64,000 bases of DNA from Oscillospiraceae bacterium (GTDB lineage: Bacteria; Bacillota; Clostridia; Oscillospirales; Acutalibacteraceae). This document shows positions 44,116-52,950 of this stretch, in pieces (position 1 is the first letter of the stretch; the number at the start of each line of letters is the position of its first letter). The notes under the pieces were generated by a model. That model worked only from the letters and a program-made list of their open reading frames with translations. It made no database searches and had not been told where the DNA came from. The stretch is taken from the NCBI GenBank assembly GCA_902792985.1, contig CADBBT010000003.1:62001-126000 (forward strand), written 5' to 3'. The position numbers and the translations under genes were made by a program.

Positions 44116-45470
44116 TTATTTGTGCAGTCCGAACAGCGCTAAAATGTCATGGAAAAGCTGAATGAAAAAGCCGAACAGTCCCGTATGGGTCCCGCCGCAA
44201 TATTTGCAGCTGCCGCGCTGCGGCTCCACTTCCTGCGGCTCAAACGTTCCTCAGGCTGCGGCAGCTTTTCCGTTGTGATGTCCGTCAGCTCTTCGGTTCC
44301 GTTTTCGTCTGCGTAATTCTTTCCGCAGGAAATGCAGTGATAATGCGCCACCATGCCCTTTGCTTCAACGGTTGCTTTTTGTTCCGGAACATAGGTCAGG
44401 CTGTGCACAATGATCCCCTCGTCCACAAACGTGCGATAGGTACGGTTTGCGTTCAGCCGCGCCTCATTGACCAGCAGCCGGATGAATGCGCCGCTTCCGG
44501 TCGTGGGGCCGTCATAGAGCGTATTGTCCGTATCATCTCTGAAGTCCATGCGCATATTCGTTACAGTGGCGTTGAAGTTGCTGTTGCCGACTTTGAAGCC
44601 GGTGCAGTTGCCGCCCTCGCCGCTCCACCAGAACGCGGTACAGTTGTCATAGATGCTGCGGCCGCTGCCGGTGATCTTGAACGCAGTCTGGAACTGATCG
44701 CTGTAACAGTGGGTGAAAAGGTTGTTGGTGCTCTCCTCAACAAAGCCGCAGGAGCCGTTGTACTGGTTCCAGGCGATGTTGAACAGCGGGTGGATATTGG
44801 TCAGGCTGTTGCCGTTGGAATGGACGATCACGCCTGTGCGCACACCGGCAATGCGGGCGTTGGTAACGGTGTTGTCATGTCCTTCGATCTTGATCCCGAC
44901 GGAGTTTGCCGTGCCGGCTCCAAAGATGTTGATGTCTCTGATATCCGCGTCGGAAGAACCGGAGTTTGCGCCGTACTTGATATGCAGACCCACAATGGTG
45001 TTTTTGATGGACGTGTTCTGCACCTTGGTTTCCCGGCCGGAATCGATGCTCACGCCGTTTGCGACCTTGTTTCCGTCAAGGACGCCGCCGGTCAGGGAGT
45101 AGTTGCTGCCCACCTTTTTTATCGTATTATAAGGATCCTTGCCGCCCAGCGCGATCAGCGCGCCGCCTGTGAATCCGCTGGTTGCGCGAATGACCGCATA
45201 GTTTGTCAACTGCAGATCAACGCTTTTGGCGGGATCGGCAGGCGTGCGCAGCGGATGGGATAAAAGGTAGACGCCGTCGGGGAAATAAATGGTGCGGTTG
45301 GGGTTGGCGTCGATGACGGCCTGCAGCGCGTCCGCAACGTCTTTGCCGGTATCTGCGGCAACATAGTCCGTGACGCAAACAGTGCCGGGCATTGCAGAAG
45401 CAAACGCGCATGTCGGCACGATCATGGTAAGGACCAGAAGCACGGAGAGGATCGTTTTCAGCTTTGACAT
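44116..45470 (-). pseudogene. Secreted pectate-lyase-superfamily (beta-helix) protein, frameshifted before its C-terminal tail
   Basis: Start ATG 45470 (SD AAGGA 8 nt before). Signal peptide, then a right-handed parallel beta-helix: ADTGKDVADALQAVIDANPN and RTIYFPDGVYLLSHPLRTP are typical of pectate lyase superfamily 3, followed by repeated N-T-S/N-x-V turns. These proteins degrade or bind polysaccharides. In the original frame the protein ends at 44139 with unrelated residues (RRKWSRSAAAANI). In the -1 frame, from about 44245-44255, a coherent end appears: a GTFEPQEVEP linker, then CKYCGGTHTG-LFG and a hydrophobic helix to a stop at 44116. So a single base was lost near CCTGAGGAACG, either truly or in assembly. 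Both possibilities must be tested. Confidence 0.82.
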
Positions 45471-45754
45471 GGAGATCATCCTTTCTTTTTTCTCAAAAAC
45501 ATTATAACACACCGGGCAAAAATGTCAACAAAAAAAAGAAAAACGACCCGACTGGATCGCTTCTCTGTGGCGCGCTGCGAGGGACGCACCCGCTGCGGCG
45601 ACGCCTTGCGTGTGCCGTCCTCGGCGGCTGATTTTGCCGCCTGCGGACTTCGACGCGGCGAATCTTCCACCGGAAGATTCGCTCTTCGCGTCTCACCCTC
45701 TCAGGGTTCGAGTCCCTCGCGTATTTACCGCAAACGCATTCCCTTTTGATAAAA

Positions 45755-45777
45755 AGAAAAACGACCCGACTGGATCG
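45755..45777 (-). terminator. Intrinsic terminator after tRNA-Arg
   Basis: Minus strand CGATCC-AGTC-GGGTCG followed by TTTTTC, just downstream of the encoded CCA end. Confidence 0.75.
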
Positions 45778-45785
45778 CTTCTCTA

Positions 45786-45862
45786 TGGCGCGCTGCGAGG
45801 GACTCGAACCCCCGACCTTTTGGTTCGTAGCCAAACACTCTATCCAGCTGAGCTAGCAGCGC
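45786..45862 (-). tRNA. tRNA-Arg (anticodon ACG), CCA encoded
   Basis: Reading minus from 45862: acceptor GCGCTGC, D-arm AGCTCAGCTGGATAGAGT, anticodon stem TTTGG/CCAAA with loop CT-ACG-AA, T-arm GGGGGTTCGAGTCCC, acceptor 3' half GCAGCGC, discriminator G and an encoded CCA. The ACG anticodon reads CGN via A34-to-inosine editing, the usual bacterial arrangement. Confidence 0.97.
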
Positions 45863-45971
45863 ATTTGTTTTTGCCAAAGTATACTACCACAAACCGAAAA
45901 GATTGTCAAGGGGTCTTTGCAAATTTTTTTATCTTTTCCGAAAAAGAAACTGCTTTGCCAAACAACTCGCA

Positions 45972-47354
45972 TCAGGCCGGCAGCAGCACAACAGTCGTTA
46001 CGCTCACCGCAGGCAGCGTCAGCTTCTGCAGCGGCGCGCCGCTGTAAGTGCGCGCAAGATGGTGTTCGGCGTCGGTCGTAAAAACTTCCATCGCCCGTCT
46101 GTTCGCCTGCAACTGCGCTTCGCACACCGCGCCGGTGTTTGAAAGCACCAGCACTGTCGCGCCGTCAGGACGCAGAAATGCACAGGGTGTAACGGCCGCA
46201 TCTTCGTTCGCTGTCATTTCGCAGCCGATGCAGGTCGATCCCGGCGGCACAAAGCGGGAAAAGTGCCCCACGGCATCAAGACGATAGGTCGCAGCATACC
46301 GGGAATAATCGTCGTTTGCGGTGAACAGACCGTCGCTGTAATCGCGCCCGTCCTCGTGCAGCCAGGTCTGGTTCACAGCGACCCACGACGTCCAGCTTTG
46401 CACCCGTGACGCCGTGAGATCTTCCGCAATGACCGCCGCCATAAGCGCGGCCGCCATCGGATCGTCCACCGGATGCTTGTTCGGCAGTTCGCACCACTCT
46501 GTCATATCCAGCGGCACAGAAGAAAACGCTTGCGCATCATACCAGTCGCCGAGCTGCGTCTTTGCCGGGATGTCGCCGTCCGCCCAATAGCTGTGATAGG
46601 CAAACGAGCCAAGGTTGCGCAAAATGACCGGATCGGCGGCAAGTGCGGTGAAGTATTCCCGCGTTTTTTCGCCGATCTCTCCGCTTTCCGGCGCGGCAAG
46701 CCGCACGGGAAGGCGCCGCTTTTCGATCTCTTCGGCAAACAGATGCAGCAGCCGTACGACCTCCTGCGTTTCATAGTGGCAGCCCTCCTGCCGCACGTCG
46801 TCGCCGCCCCATTTCCATTGCGGCTCATTGATCGGCGAAAGCAGCTTCACCGGCACGCCTTTGGACAAAAAATATTCCGTGATCGTCAAAAAGTAATCGA
46901 CGAAACGCTCATAGCTGTCTTTTCGCAAATTGCTGCAGTGCGGCGCAAGCCCGCCGCTGCTTTCGCCGGAAACGGTCATACTGTAGTGCGGGCTGTTCGC
47001 AAAGAGCACGACTGTATCCACACAGCCGTAGCTGAGCGCTTCAAACAGCGCTGCCTGCGCATTTTGATCGCGCGAAAAATCAAAGTGTCCTTCCCCGGTC
47101 GCGCTGTCGATGACAAGAAAGCTTTCCGTCAAACGCCAGGGGTTTTGCACGCGTTCGTGGTTTGGGTTGACGCCGCCGCCGATATTGTAGCGGTAAATGT
47201 TCAGCCCGAGCCCCTCTTTGCTGTAGAGCCGGCGCAAAATGTCGCGCCGGGTTTCCGTGTCGGAAAGCTGCGGGCTCCACCAGCAGGCAGAGGTGCCGAA
47301 ACCGCTGATGCGCTGGCGTTTTTCAAGCAGACGCAAGGTGATTGTTTGTTTCAT
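45972..47354 (-). CDS. GH30-family glycoside hydrolase, intracellular
   Basis: 460 residues without signal peptide. The (beta/alpha)8 plus beta-sandwich layout of family 30 is clear: RISGFGTSACWWSPQLSD, GLGLNIYRYNIGGGVNPNHE, FANSPHYSMTVSGESSGG, acid/base E177 in LLSPINEPQWKWGG and nucleophile E286 in LDMTEWCEL. The NIGGG/SPHYSMTVSG style points to the endo-beta-1,6-galactanase-like subgroup, but beta-glucosidase or xylanase activities occur in the family too. Cytoplasmic location implies action on imported oligosaccharides. Upstream AlaA-like gene runs in the same direction across a terminator. Confidence 0.87.
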   Translation of the reverse strand: MKQTITLRLLEKRQRISGFGTSACWWSPQLSDTETRRDILRRLYSKEGLGLNIYRYNIGGGVNPNHERVQNPWRLTESFLVIDSATGEGHFDFSRDQNAQAALFEALSYGCVDTVVLFANSPHYSMTVSGESSGGLAPHCSNLRKDSYERFVDYFLTITEYFLSKGVPVKLLSPINEPQWKWGGDDVRQEGCHYETQEVVRLLHLFAEEIEKRRLPVRLAAPESGEIGEKTREYFTALAADPVILRNLGSFAYHSYWADGDIPAKTQLGDWYDAQAFSSVPLDMTEWCELPNKHPVDDPMAAALMAAVIAEDLTASRVQSWTSWVAVNQTWLHEDGRDYSDGLFTANDDYSRYAATYRLDAVGHFSRFVPPGSTCIGCEMTANEDAAVTPCAFLRPDGATVLVLSNTGAVCEAQLQANRRAMEVFTTDAEHHLARTYSGAPLQKLTLPAVSVTTVVLLPA

Positions 47355-47411
47355 GGGAACCCCCTTTTGAAAAAGCGGTATCTGAGATTTCGTGCTTCAC
47401 AGTCCACATGA

Positions 47412-47445
47412 AAAAACGGTTCGGCGCTTTGCCGAACCCGTTTTT
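47412..47445 (-). terminator. Intrinsic terminator after the aminotransferase
   Basis: AAAAACGG-TTCGGC and GCCGAA-CCCGTTTTT pair with one bulge and a CTTT loop; T-tract on either strand. Confidence 0.8.
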
Positions 47446-47447
47446 AC

Positions 47448-48665
47448 TTATGCGTTTTGATGATAGTGGCTCAAAAAGTCGCCCAAGTCCTGCATCGCCT
47501 TTGCCATCTCGGTCGGTTCGGGCAGCATAACGATGCGGAAGTGGTCGTTGTTCGGCCAGTCAAAGCCGGAGCCGGGCACGATGAAGATGTGCTTTTCGTG
47601 CAGGAAATCAAAGGCGAACTGCTTGTCGCTCGTGATATTGAACTTTTTCACATCCAGCTTCGGGAAGACATAGAACGCACCGTGGTTCTTCACACAGGTC
47701 AGTCCGTCGATCTTCTCGATCTCGCGCATGGTCGCCTCGCGCTGCTCGTAAAGTCTGCCACCCGGAACCAGCATCGCCTGGGTGCTGGCGTTGTCTGCCA
47801 GCGCGGCGGGAATCACAAGCTGGGTCAGCGTGTTGGAGCAAAGGCGCATCGCCGCCATCTGGAAGATGCCCTCGATATAATCGTCCGCCTTGCCCTTGTA
47901 GCCGCTGATGCACATCCAGCCGCAGCGGAAGCCGCAGATGATGTGGGACTTGGAAAGGCCGTTCGTTGTAATGACCATCAAATCGGGTGCGAGCGCGGCG
48001 GTGGAATAATGCTCCACCCCGTCCATGACCAGACGGTCATAGATCTCATCGGAGAAAATGATGAGATCGTTTTCACGCGCCACCTGAATAATGTCCTCGA
48101 GCACCTGCTTCGGATAGACCGCGCCGGTGGGGTTGTTCGGGTTGATGATGACGATCGCGCGGGTACGGGGGCTGACTTTTTTGCGGATATCCGCAATGTC
48201 GGGGTACCAGTCGTTGCTCTCGTCGCAGGTATAAAACACGGGCGTTGCGCCGGCGATATAGGTCGAGTTCGACCAGAGCGAATAGCTCGGCGAGGGCATG
48301 AGGATCTCGTCGCCCTTGTTGCACAGCGCCAGCAGGCACATAAGCACCAGTTCGCTCACGCCGTTGCCGATGTAGATATCATCGGGGGTGATGTCCTGAA
48401 TCCCCTTGGACTTGTGATAGGCACAGATCGCCTCGCGCGCGGCGGGCATACCCTTGAGGTCGCAGTAGGCGACCGCCTTATCCACATTGGCCATCAGCGC
48501 TTCGCGCACGGAATCGGGCAGACCGAAGCCGAAGGTGGCCGGGTTGCCGGTGTTCAGACGCAGCACCTTGATGCCCTCTTTGTTCATGCGCTGGCTCTCA
48601 AGATACAGCGGGCCGCGGATGTCGGAATGGACAGGCTGCAGGTTTTCGGATCGATTGACAAACAT
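47448..48665 (-). CDS. AlaA-like PLP-dependent aminotransferase
   Basis: 405 residues, class I/II fold. Residue blocks IRGPLYLESQRMNKEGIKVL, RLNTGNPATFGFGLPD, IINPNNPTGAVYPKQVLEDI, FSDEIYDRLVMDG and TTNGLSKSHIICGFRCGWM (with the PLP Lys in LSKSH) resemble E. coli AlaA/YfbQ, the glutamate-pyruvate aminotransferase making alanine. The C-terminus GSGFDWPNNDHFRIVMLP is also AlaA-like. Substrate preference could differ. Monocistronic. Confidence 0.9.
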   Translation of the reverse strand: MFVNRSENLQPVHSDIRGPLYLESQRMNKEGIKVLRLNTGNPATFGFGLPDSVREALMANVDKAVAYCDLKGMPAAREAICAYHKSKGIQDITPDDIYIGNGVSELVLMCLLALCNKGDEILMPSPSYSLWSNSTYIAGATPVFYTCDESNDWYPDIADIRKKVSPRTRAIVIINPNNPTGAVYPKQVLEDIIQVARENDLIIFSDEIYDRLVMDGVEHYSTAALAPDLMVITTNGLSKSHIICGFRCGWMCISGYKGKADDYIEGIFQMAAMRLCSNTLTQLVIPAALADNASTQAMLVPGGRLYEQREATMREIEKIDGLTCVKNHGAFYVFPKLDVKKFNITSDKQFAFDFLHEKHIFIVPGSGFDWPNNDHFRIVMLPEPTEMAKAMQDLGDFLSHYHQNA

Positions 48666-48703
48666 ACGAACATCTTCCTTTCAAATCATCGTGCTATGAA
48701 TGT

Positions 48704-50740
48704 TTATCTTTTTGCTTTTGCGTGCTTTGTCAGCGAGTAGGCGCCGAAGATATTCGTGCCGTTCACCGTTGACACGGCGCGCACTTTGAAGTAATAGGTG
48801 CGGCCGGCGGTGTAGTTGGTCGTGATCAGCGTCGTTTTGGAAAACGTTCCGATCTTCTTGAACTCGCCGTTCTTGCTGGTGGAATAATAAACCACATATT
48901 TTTTCGCGCCGTCGGCCTTGTTCCAGCTGAGCGCAAACTTTCGTCCGGCCTGCGCCTTGGCTTTGAGATTCGTCACGCGGGCGGGAACGACCTTAAATTT
49001 CAGCGTCTTTGTGCCGGCATAGTGGCCCTTGAAGGTCACCGTCACGGTGTATATGCCGACAGCCTTGCGGCCGGATGCATATTTGATCGTATAATCCGTA
49101 TCCTTCTTAAGTTTGGCGTTGTTGGCGTCCTTCACAGTCACAGTCGGCTTTTTCGCGCTGCCGTCATAGACGAGCTCTGTATCGGAGAGCTTGACAGAAT
49201 TGATCTTTGCAACCGTTTCTGTCTTTTTGACATTGCAGTAGGTGCAGGTGGAAACGACCTTGCCGTTTTTGCCGATCTTCGCGGCGGTCACTTTTTCCTT
49301 CCAGTTGTGGCCGGTCTTCGGCAAAATGGCCTGCGCCGTAAAGACGAAGCCGCAGATCGAGCAGCTAACGCCCTCTGTCAGACCGGTCGCTTTGCAGGTG
49401 GCCGGTTTCGCGGGCACCGTGACGGGATTGTGATCGGTGAGCGGGATGATCTCTTCCTTCGTTTCGCCGCAAACGGAGCAGGTATACACACGAAGGCCGG
49501 TCGCAAGGCAGGTCGCCTCGCGTGCAACGGTCGGATTTTCCCAAACATGGTCGTGCTCCGGAATGTCGGGCATGACTTCAAACGTGCGGTCGAATTTTTT
49601 TGCAAACGCCTGCAGCGTGGAGCCCTCATAGCCGCGCAAAACGGTTTTGCGCGGGAACTCGCGGCCCTGATCTTCAACCGATTCCTTCTTGTCGTCGTCC
49701 ATCGGGATGTCGCAGTTGCCGTTGAACACGGAAACGCGCTGAAGCTGCGTGCAGCCGTAGAATGTGAACGAACCGATCCTGGTCACGCTGCGCGGAATGG
49801 AAACTTCGCGCAGCTTGACGCAGTTATGGAACGCGCCGCTGTTGATCTCGGTGACAGTATTCGGAATGGTGATCTCCGTCAGGCCGTGGCACATCTGGAA
49901 CAGGTAATATTCAATGACTTTCAGGTTGGCCGGCAGCTTGACATTGGAAAGGTGGTTGCAGCCGGAAAATGCGCTTGCGCCGATGGTCTTCACAGTATCC
50001 GGGAAGATCACCTCTTTGATCAGCTTGCAGCCGCAGAACGCATACCACGCGATCTCGGTCAGGCCTTCGGGCAGCGTCACGTCCTGCAGCGCCGTGCAGC
50101 CGTTGAACGCCCAGCCGCCGATCGTTTTCAGCGTTGTGGGCAGCGATACGGTCTGCAGATTCGTGCAGCCGTTGAACGCGCGGTCGCCGATGCTTGTTAC
50201 ACCGTTTTCGATCACAACGCGCTTGATCGCCGTTTTCTGACCCGCCCAGGGCACCGCCTGGTCAAGCTGGAAGGCGGTCATGGCGCCGGCGCCGGAAACC
50301 GTCAGCAGTCCGTCGTCCTTCAAAACCCAGCTCAGGGCATCACCGCAGGTGCCGCTTTTCGGACCGGTCACCACCGGCACCGGCGTCGCGGTTGTGGATT
50401 CCTGCGTTCCTTCGGCGCTCTTGTCCTCTTCGGTCGCCTTTGTGGCTTCCGTGGCTTTTGTCGCCTCGGTCGCAGACGTTGCTTCGGTTGCCTTTGTCAC
50501 TTCCGTGGATGATGCGGCTTCCGTCGTTGCGGTCGCTTCGGTCACGGTCGCTTCTTCGCTCGCAGTTGTTGACTCAGCGGCAAGCGTTGTCTGCGCCGCT
50601 TCCGCAGCAGTCGTGGCTTCGGCGGCCGTTGTCGCTTCGGCAGCAGGTTCTTCGGCAAATGCAAACGGCAAGCTGGTCGCAAGGATCAGAACCGTCAGCA
50701 AAAGTGCGATCCATTGTTGCGGTTTTCTCATGTGAAACAT
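48704..50740 (-). CDS. Secreted LRR/Ig-like/FN3 protein
   Basis: 678 residues. Signal peptide; a Thr/Glu/Ala/Ser-rich low-complexity region (about 30-125, repeats such as TEATKATEATKATE); eight or so BspA LRR_5 segments (about 135-330); a Cys-pair region with CSVCGETKEEI and CSICGFVFTAQ and CTYCNVKKTE (about 385-505); an Ig-like module (KINSVKLSDTELVYDGSAKK, about 510-575) and an FN3-like domain ending NGTNIFGAYSLTKHAKAKR. The module order links it to the 32.5- and 38.5-kb proteins and the repeat protein at 20-24 kb. Surface attachment or glycan binding likely. No tail of the CxxCGxxH type at the end. Confidence 0.82.
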   Translation of the reverse strand: MFHMRKPQQWIALLLTVLILATSLPFAFAEEPAAEATTAAEATTAAEAAQTTLAAESTTASEEATVTEATATTEAASSTEVTKATEATSATEATKATEATKATEEDKSAEGTQESTTATPVPVVTGPKSGTCGDALSWVLKDDGLLTVSGAGAMTAFQLDQAVPWAGQKTAIKRVVIENGVTSIGDRAFNGCTNLQTVSLPTTLKTIGGWAFNGCTALQDVTLPEGLTEIAWYAFCGCKLIKEVIFPDTVKTIGASAFSGCNHLSNVKLPANLKVIEYYLFQMCHGLTEITIPNTVTEINSGAFHNCVKLREVSIPRSVTRIGSFTFYGCTQLQRVSVFNGNCDIPMDDDKKESVEDQGREFPRKTVLRGYEGSTLQAFAKKFDRTFEVMPDIPEHDHVWENPTVAREATCLATGLRVYTCSVCGETKEEIIPLTDHNPVTVPAKPATCKATGLTEGVSCSICGFVFTAQAILPKTGHNWKEKVTAAKIGKNGKVVSTCTYCNVKKTETVAKINSVKLSDTELVYDGSAKKPTVTVKDANNAKLKKDTDYTIKYASGRKAVGIYTVTVTFKGHYAGTKTLKFKVVPARVTNLKAKAQAGRKFALSWNKADGAKKYVVYYSTSKNGEFKKIGTFSKTTLITTNYTAGRTYYFKVRAVSTVNGTNIFGAYSLTKHAKAKR

Positions 50741-50890
50741 CCTTTCCGATAGAAATTCAAGAGTATATTATCACTCTTTACTTTAGCATACTTAAAAGAA
50801 AATTGCAAGGCATTGCTTTGCATTTTCATTTTTTCCAATACTTTTGCCGGAGCGAAAGATGTTTTTCCCCTCGTTTTTCCTGTTTTTTCC

Positions 50891-50919
50891 TTGACTATTG
50901 ACCCGATTTATTATATAGT
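50891..50919 (+). promoter_or_regulatory. Promoter for glyQS
   Basis: TTGACT (50891-50896), 17-bp spacer, TATAGT (50914-50919). No T-box motifs were seen in the short leader. Confidence 0.65.
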
Positions 50920-50961
50920 ATAAAGCGTATATACCGCTATCGGAAAAACAGGAGGCTATTT

Positions 50962-52341
50962 ATGAACAACACTGAAAAAACCATGGAAAAAATCGTTGCG
51001 CTCTGCAAGGGCAGAGGCTTTGTCTATCCCGGCAGCGAGATCTACGGCGGCCTTTCCAACGCCTGGGACTACGGTCCGCTCGGCGTGGAGTTCAAAAACA
51101 ACGTCAAGCGCGCCTGGTGGAAAAAATTCGTGCAGGAAAACCCGTACAACGTCGGGCTGGATTCCGCGATTCTGATGAATCCGCAGGTCTGGGTCGCGTC
51201 GGGCCATGTCGGCGGCTTTTCCGACCCGCTGATGGACTGCAAGGACTGCAAGACCCGCCACCGCGCCGACAAGCTCATTGAGGATACCGGCGTCAACCCG
51301 GCCGGCTGGTCGTTTGAACAGATGAGCCAGTACATCAAGGACAACAACATCTGCTGCCCCGACTGCGGCAGCTGCAACTTCACCGACATCCGCAAGTTCA
51401 ACCTGATGTTCAAAACCTTCCAGGGCGTGACCGAGGACGCAAAGAGCGAACTGTATCTGCGCCCCGAAACCGCGCAGGGCATCTTCGTAAACTTCCTCAA
51501 CATCCAGCGCACGACCCGCCGCAAGGTGCCGTTCGGCGTTTGTCAGATCGGCAAATCCTTCCGCAACGAGATCACCCCGGGCAACTTCATCTTCCGCATC
51601 CGCGAATTCGAACAGATGGAGCTGGAATTCTTCTGCAAGCCCGGCACGGAGCTCGACTGGTTCGCCTACTGGAAGGATTACTGCAAGCAGTTCCTGCTGT
51701 CGCTTGGCATGAACGAGGAAAACCTCAAGCTACGCGACCATGAGCAGAAAGAGCTTTCACACTATTCCAACGCGACCACGGACTTCGAATATCGCTTCCC
51801 GTTCGGCTGGGGCGAGCTGTGGGGCGTTGCGAGCCGTACCGACTTTGACCTCACCGCGCATCAGAACACGAGCGGCAAGAGCCTCGAATACTTTGACCCC
51901 GTCACCAACGAAAAATATCTGCCCTATGTCATCGAGCCGTCGCTCGGCGCCGACCGTGTGGCCCTGGCCTTCCTTGTGGAGGCGTATGACGAAGAGGTCG
52001 TGGACGCAGAAAAGAACGACACCCGCGTGGTGCTGCATTTCCACCCCGCCCTCGCGCCGTTCAAGGCCGCTGTGCTGCCGCTTTCCAAAAAGCTGAACGA
52101 GCAGGCGACCGAAGTTTACCACGCCCTGCAGAAGAAGTTCAACGTCGATTACGACGATGCCGGCTCCATCGGCAAGCGCTACCGCCGCCAGGATGAGATC
52201 GGCACGCCGTTCTGCATCACCTATGACTTTGACTCCATTGAAGACGGCTGCGTGACCGTGCGCGACCGCGACAGCATGGAGCAGGTGCGTATGCCGATCA
52301 GCGACCTTGCCGCGTATATCGACAGTAAGCTGGAATTTTAA
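50962..52341 (+). CDS. glyQS: Glycyl-tRNA synthetase, dimeric class II type
   Basis: 459 residues, the alpha2 type of Gram-positives and eukaryotes (not the alpha2-beta2 form). Charges tRNA-Gly with glycine. Motifs: [21 protein letters not shown], the class II motif 2 in [25 protein letters not shown] (abbreviated [12 protein letters not shown]), motif 3 in [16 protein letters not shown] and the anticodon domain at the C-terminus ([17 protein letters not shown]). Zinc-like Cys pairs ([17 protein letters not shown]) are present. The downstream spacer carries tandem repeats. Confidence 0.96.
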   Translation: MNNTEKTMEKIVALCKGRGFVYPGSEIYGGLSNAWDYGPLGVEFKNNVKRAWWKKFVQENPYNVGLDSAILMNPQVWVASGHVGGFSDPLMDCKDCKTRHRADKLIEDTGVNPAGWSFEQMSQYIKDNNICCPDCGSCNFTDIRKFNLMFKTFQGVTEDAKSELYLRPETAQGIFVNFLNIQRTTRRKVPFGVCQIGKSFRNEITPGNFIFRIREFEQMELEFFCKPGTELDWFAYWKDYCKQFLLSLGMNEENLKLRDHEQKELSHYSNATTDFEYRFPFGWGELWGVASRTDFDLTAHQNTSGKSLEYFDPVTNEKYLPYVIEPSLGADRVALAFLVEAYDEEVVDAEKNDTRVVLHFHPALAPFKAAVLPLSKKLNEQATEVYHALQKKFNVDYDDAGSIGKRYRRQDEIGTPFCITYDFDSIEDGCVTVRDRDSMEQVRMPISDLAAYIDSKLEF

Positions 52342-52349
52342 GGAAACTG

Positions 52350-52600
52350 CAGGGACTGAGGGAAAAAGGGATTGAGTGGAGTGTGGAGTGTAGAAAGAAT
52401 CCATTCCGGCATCAATTATTTGATTTCCAATGATTTTTTCACTCTTTTATGTGTCCACAATTCTTGACAAGTTTCCTCTCTCCACTCTCAACTCTCCACC
52501 CTCCACCCTGTTCCCTGTCCCCTGTCCCCTGTCCCCTGTCCCCTGTTCCCTGTTCCCTGTTCCCTGTCCCCTGTTCCCTGTCCCCTGTTCACTCTCACTC
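52350..52600. repeat. Two heptamer arrays after glyQS
   Basis: From 8 nt after the stop: CAGGGAC, TGAGGGA, AAAAGGG, ATTGAGT, GGAGTGT x2 (52350-52391). Further on, CCACTCT/CCACCCT units pass into 11 consecutive GTYCCCT units at 52510-52586, all in 7-bp register, then GTTCACT and CTCACTC. Confidence 0.85.
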
Positions 52601-52621
52601 ATCTCCACGGAGGTTAAACCA

Positions 52622-52936
52622 ATGACCGACTTTTTAAAAAAATTCCCGTTTCCCCTGCTGCTGGTGGTGATCTACATCTTCATCGGCGTGCTTACCCATG
52701 TCTGGCACCCGACGTGGATGCTGTTTTTGCTCATCCCGGCCTATTACAGTTTTGTTGCCTTTCTGGATCACAAGGAGGGCGGCAGCACAAAAGCGATCCT
52801 GCGCTATTTCCCCTTCCCGTCGATCGTGATCCTTTTGTATCTCGGCATGGGCTTCTTTTTGAATCTCTGGCATCCCGGCTGGCTGATCTTTTTGCTCATC
52901 CCGCTGTATTACGCCATGCTCCCGCTGTTTAAATAA
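52622..52936 (+). CDS. Small membrane protein with internally duplicated WHPxW motif
   Basis: 104 residues from ATG 52622 behind CACGGAGGTT. The N- and C-halves are related: FPFPLLLVVIYIFIGVLTHVWHPTW..FLLIPAYY and FPFPSIVILLYLGMGFFLNLWHPGW..FLLIPLYY. Four helices are expected, the two halves facing the same way after an HKEGGSTK loop. A similar WHP-W motif is seen at the ends of some Firmicute XRE regulators, from memory. Function unknown. It lies 14 nt upstream of rarA and is flanked by inverted tandem arrays. Confidence 0.75.
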   Translation: MTDFLKKFPFPLLLVVIYIFIGVLTHVWHPTWMLFLLIPAYYSFVAFLDHKEGGSTKAILRYFPFPSIVILLYLGMGFFLNLWHPGWLIFLLIPLYYAMLPLFK

Positions 52937-52950
52937 GGAAAGGTGACTGC

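Larger units (their letters stand above)
45471..45971. other. Intergenic region with tRNA-Arg and tRNA-derived remnants
   Basis: Apart from tRNA-Arg (45786-45862) this 500-bp gap holds a 52-bp direct repeat (45533-45584 and 45751-45802; 51 of 52 bases equal) made of the tRNA terminator plus its last 17 nt, an inverted 17-bp T-arm copy at 45704-45720, and a GGCGAATCTTCC/GGAAGATTCG hairpin near 45657-45685. No credible protein gene was seen. Confidence 0.75.

Noticed and set aside
45610-46047. ORF of 145 codons over the tRNA region
   Set aside because: It runs antisense through the tRNA-Arg gene and has no start signal.
50741-50961. T-box riboswitch in front of glyQS
   Set aside because: No AGGGTGGNACCGCG-type T-box or anti-terminator could be found in the short leader.
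52510-52586. GTYCCCT repeats as a CRISPR or origin iterons
   Set aside because: Units are 7 bp and contiguous without spacers; no DnaA boxes or replication genes are adjacent.
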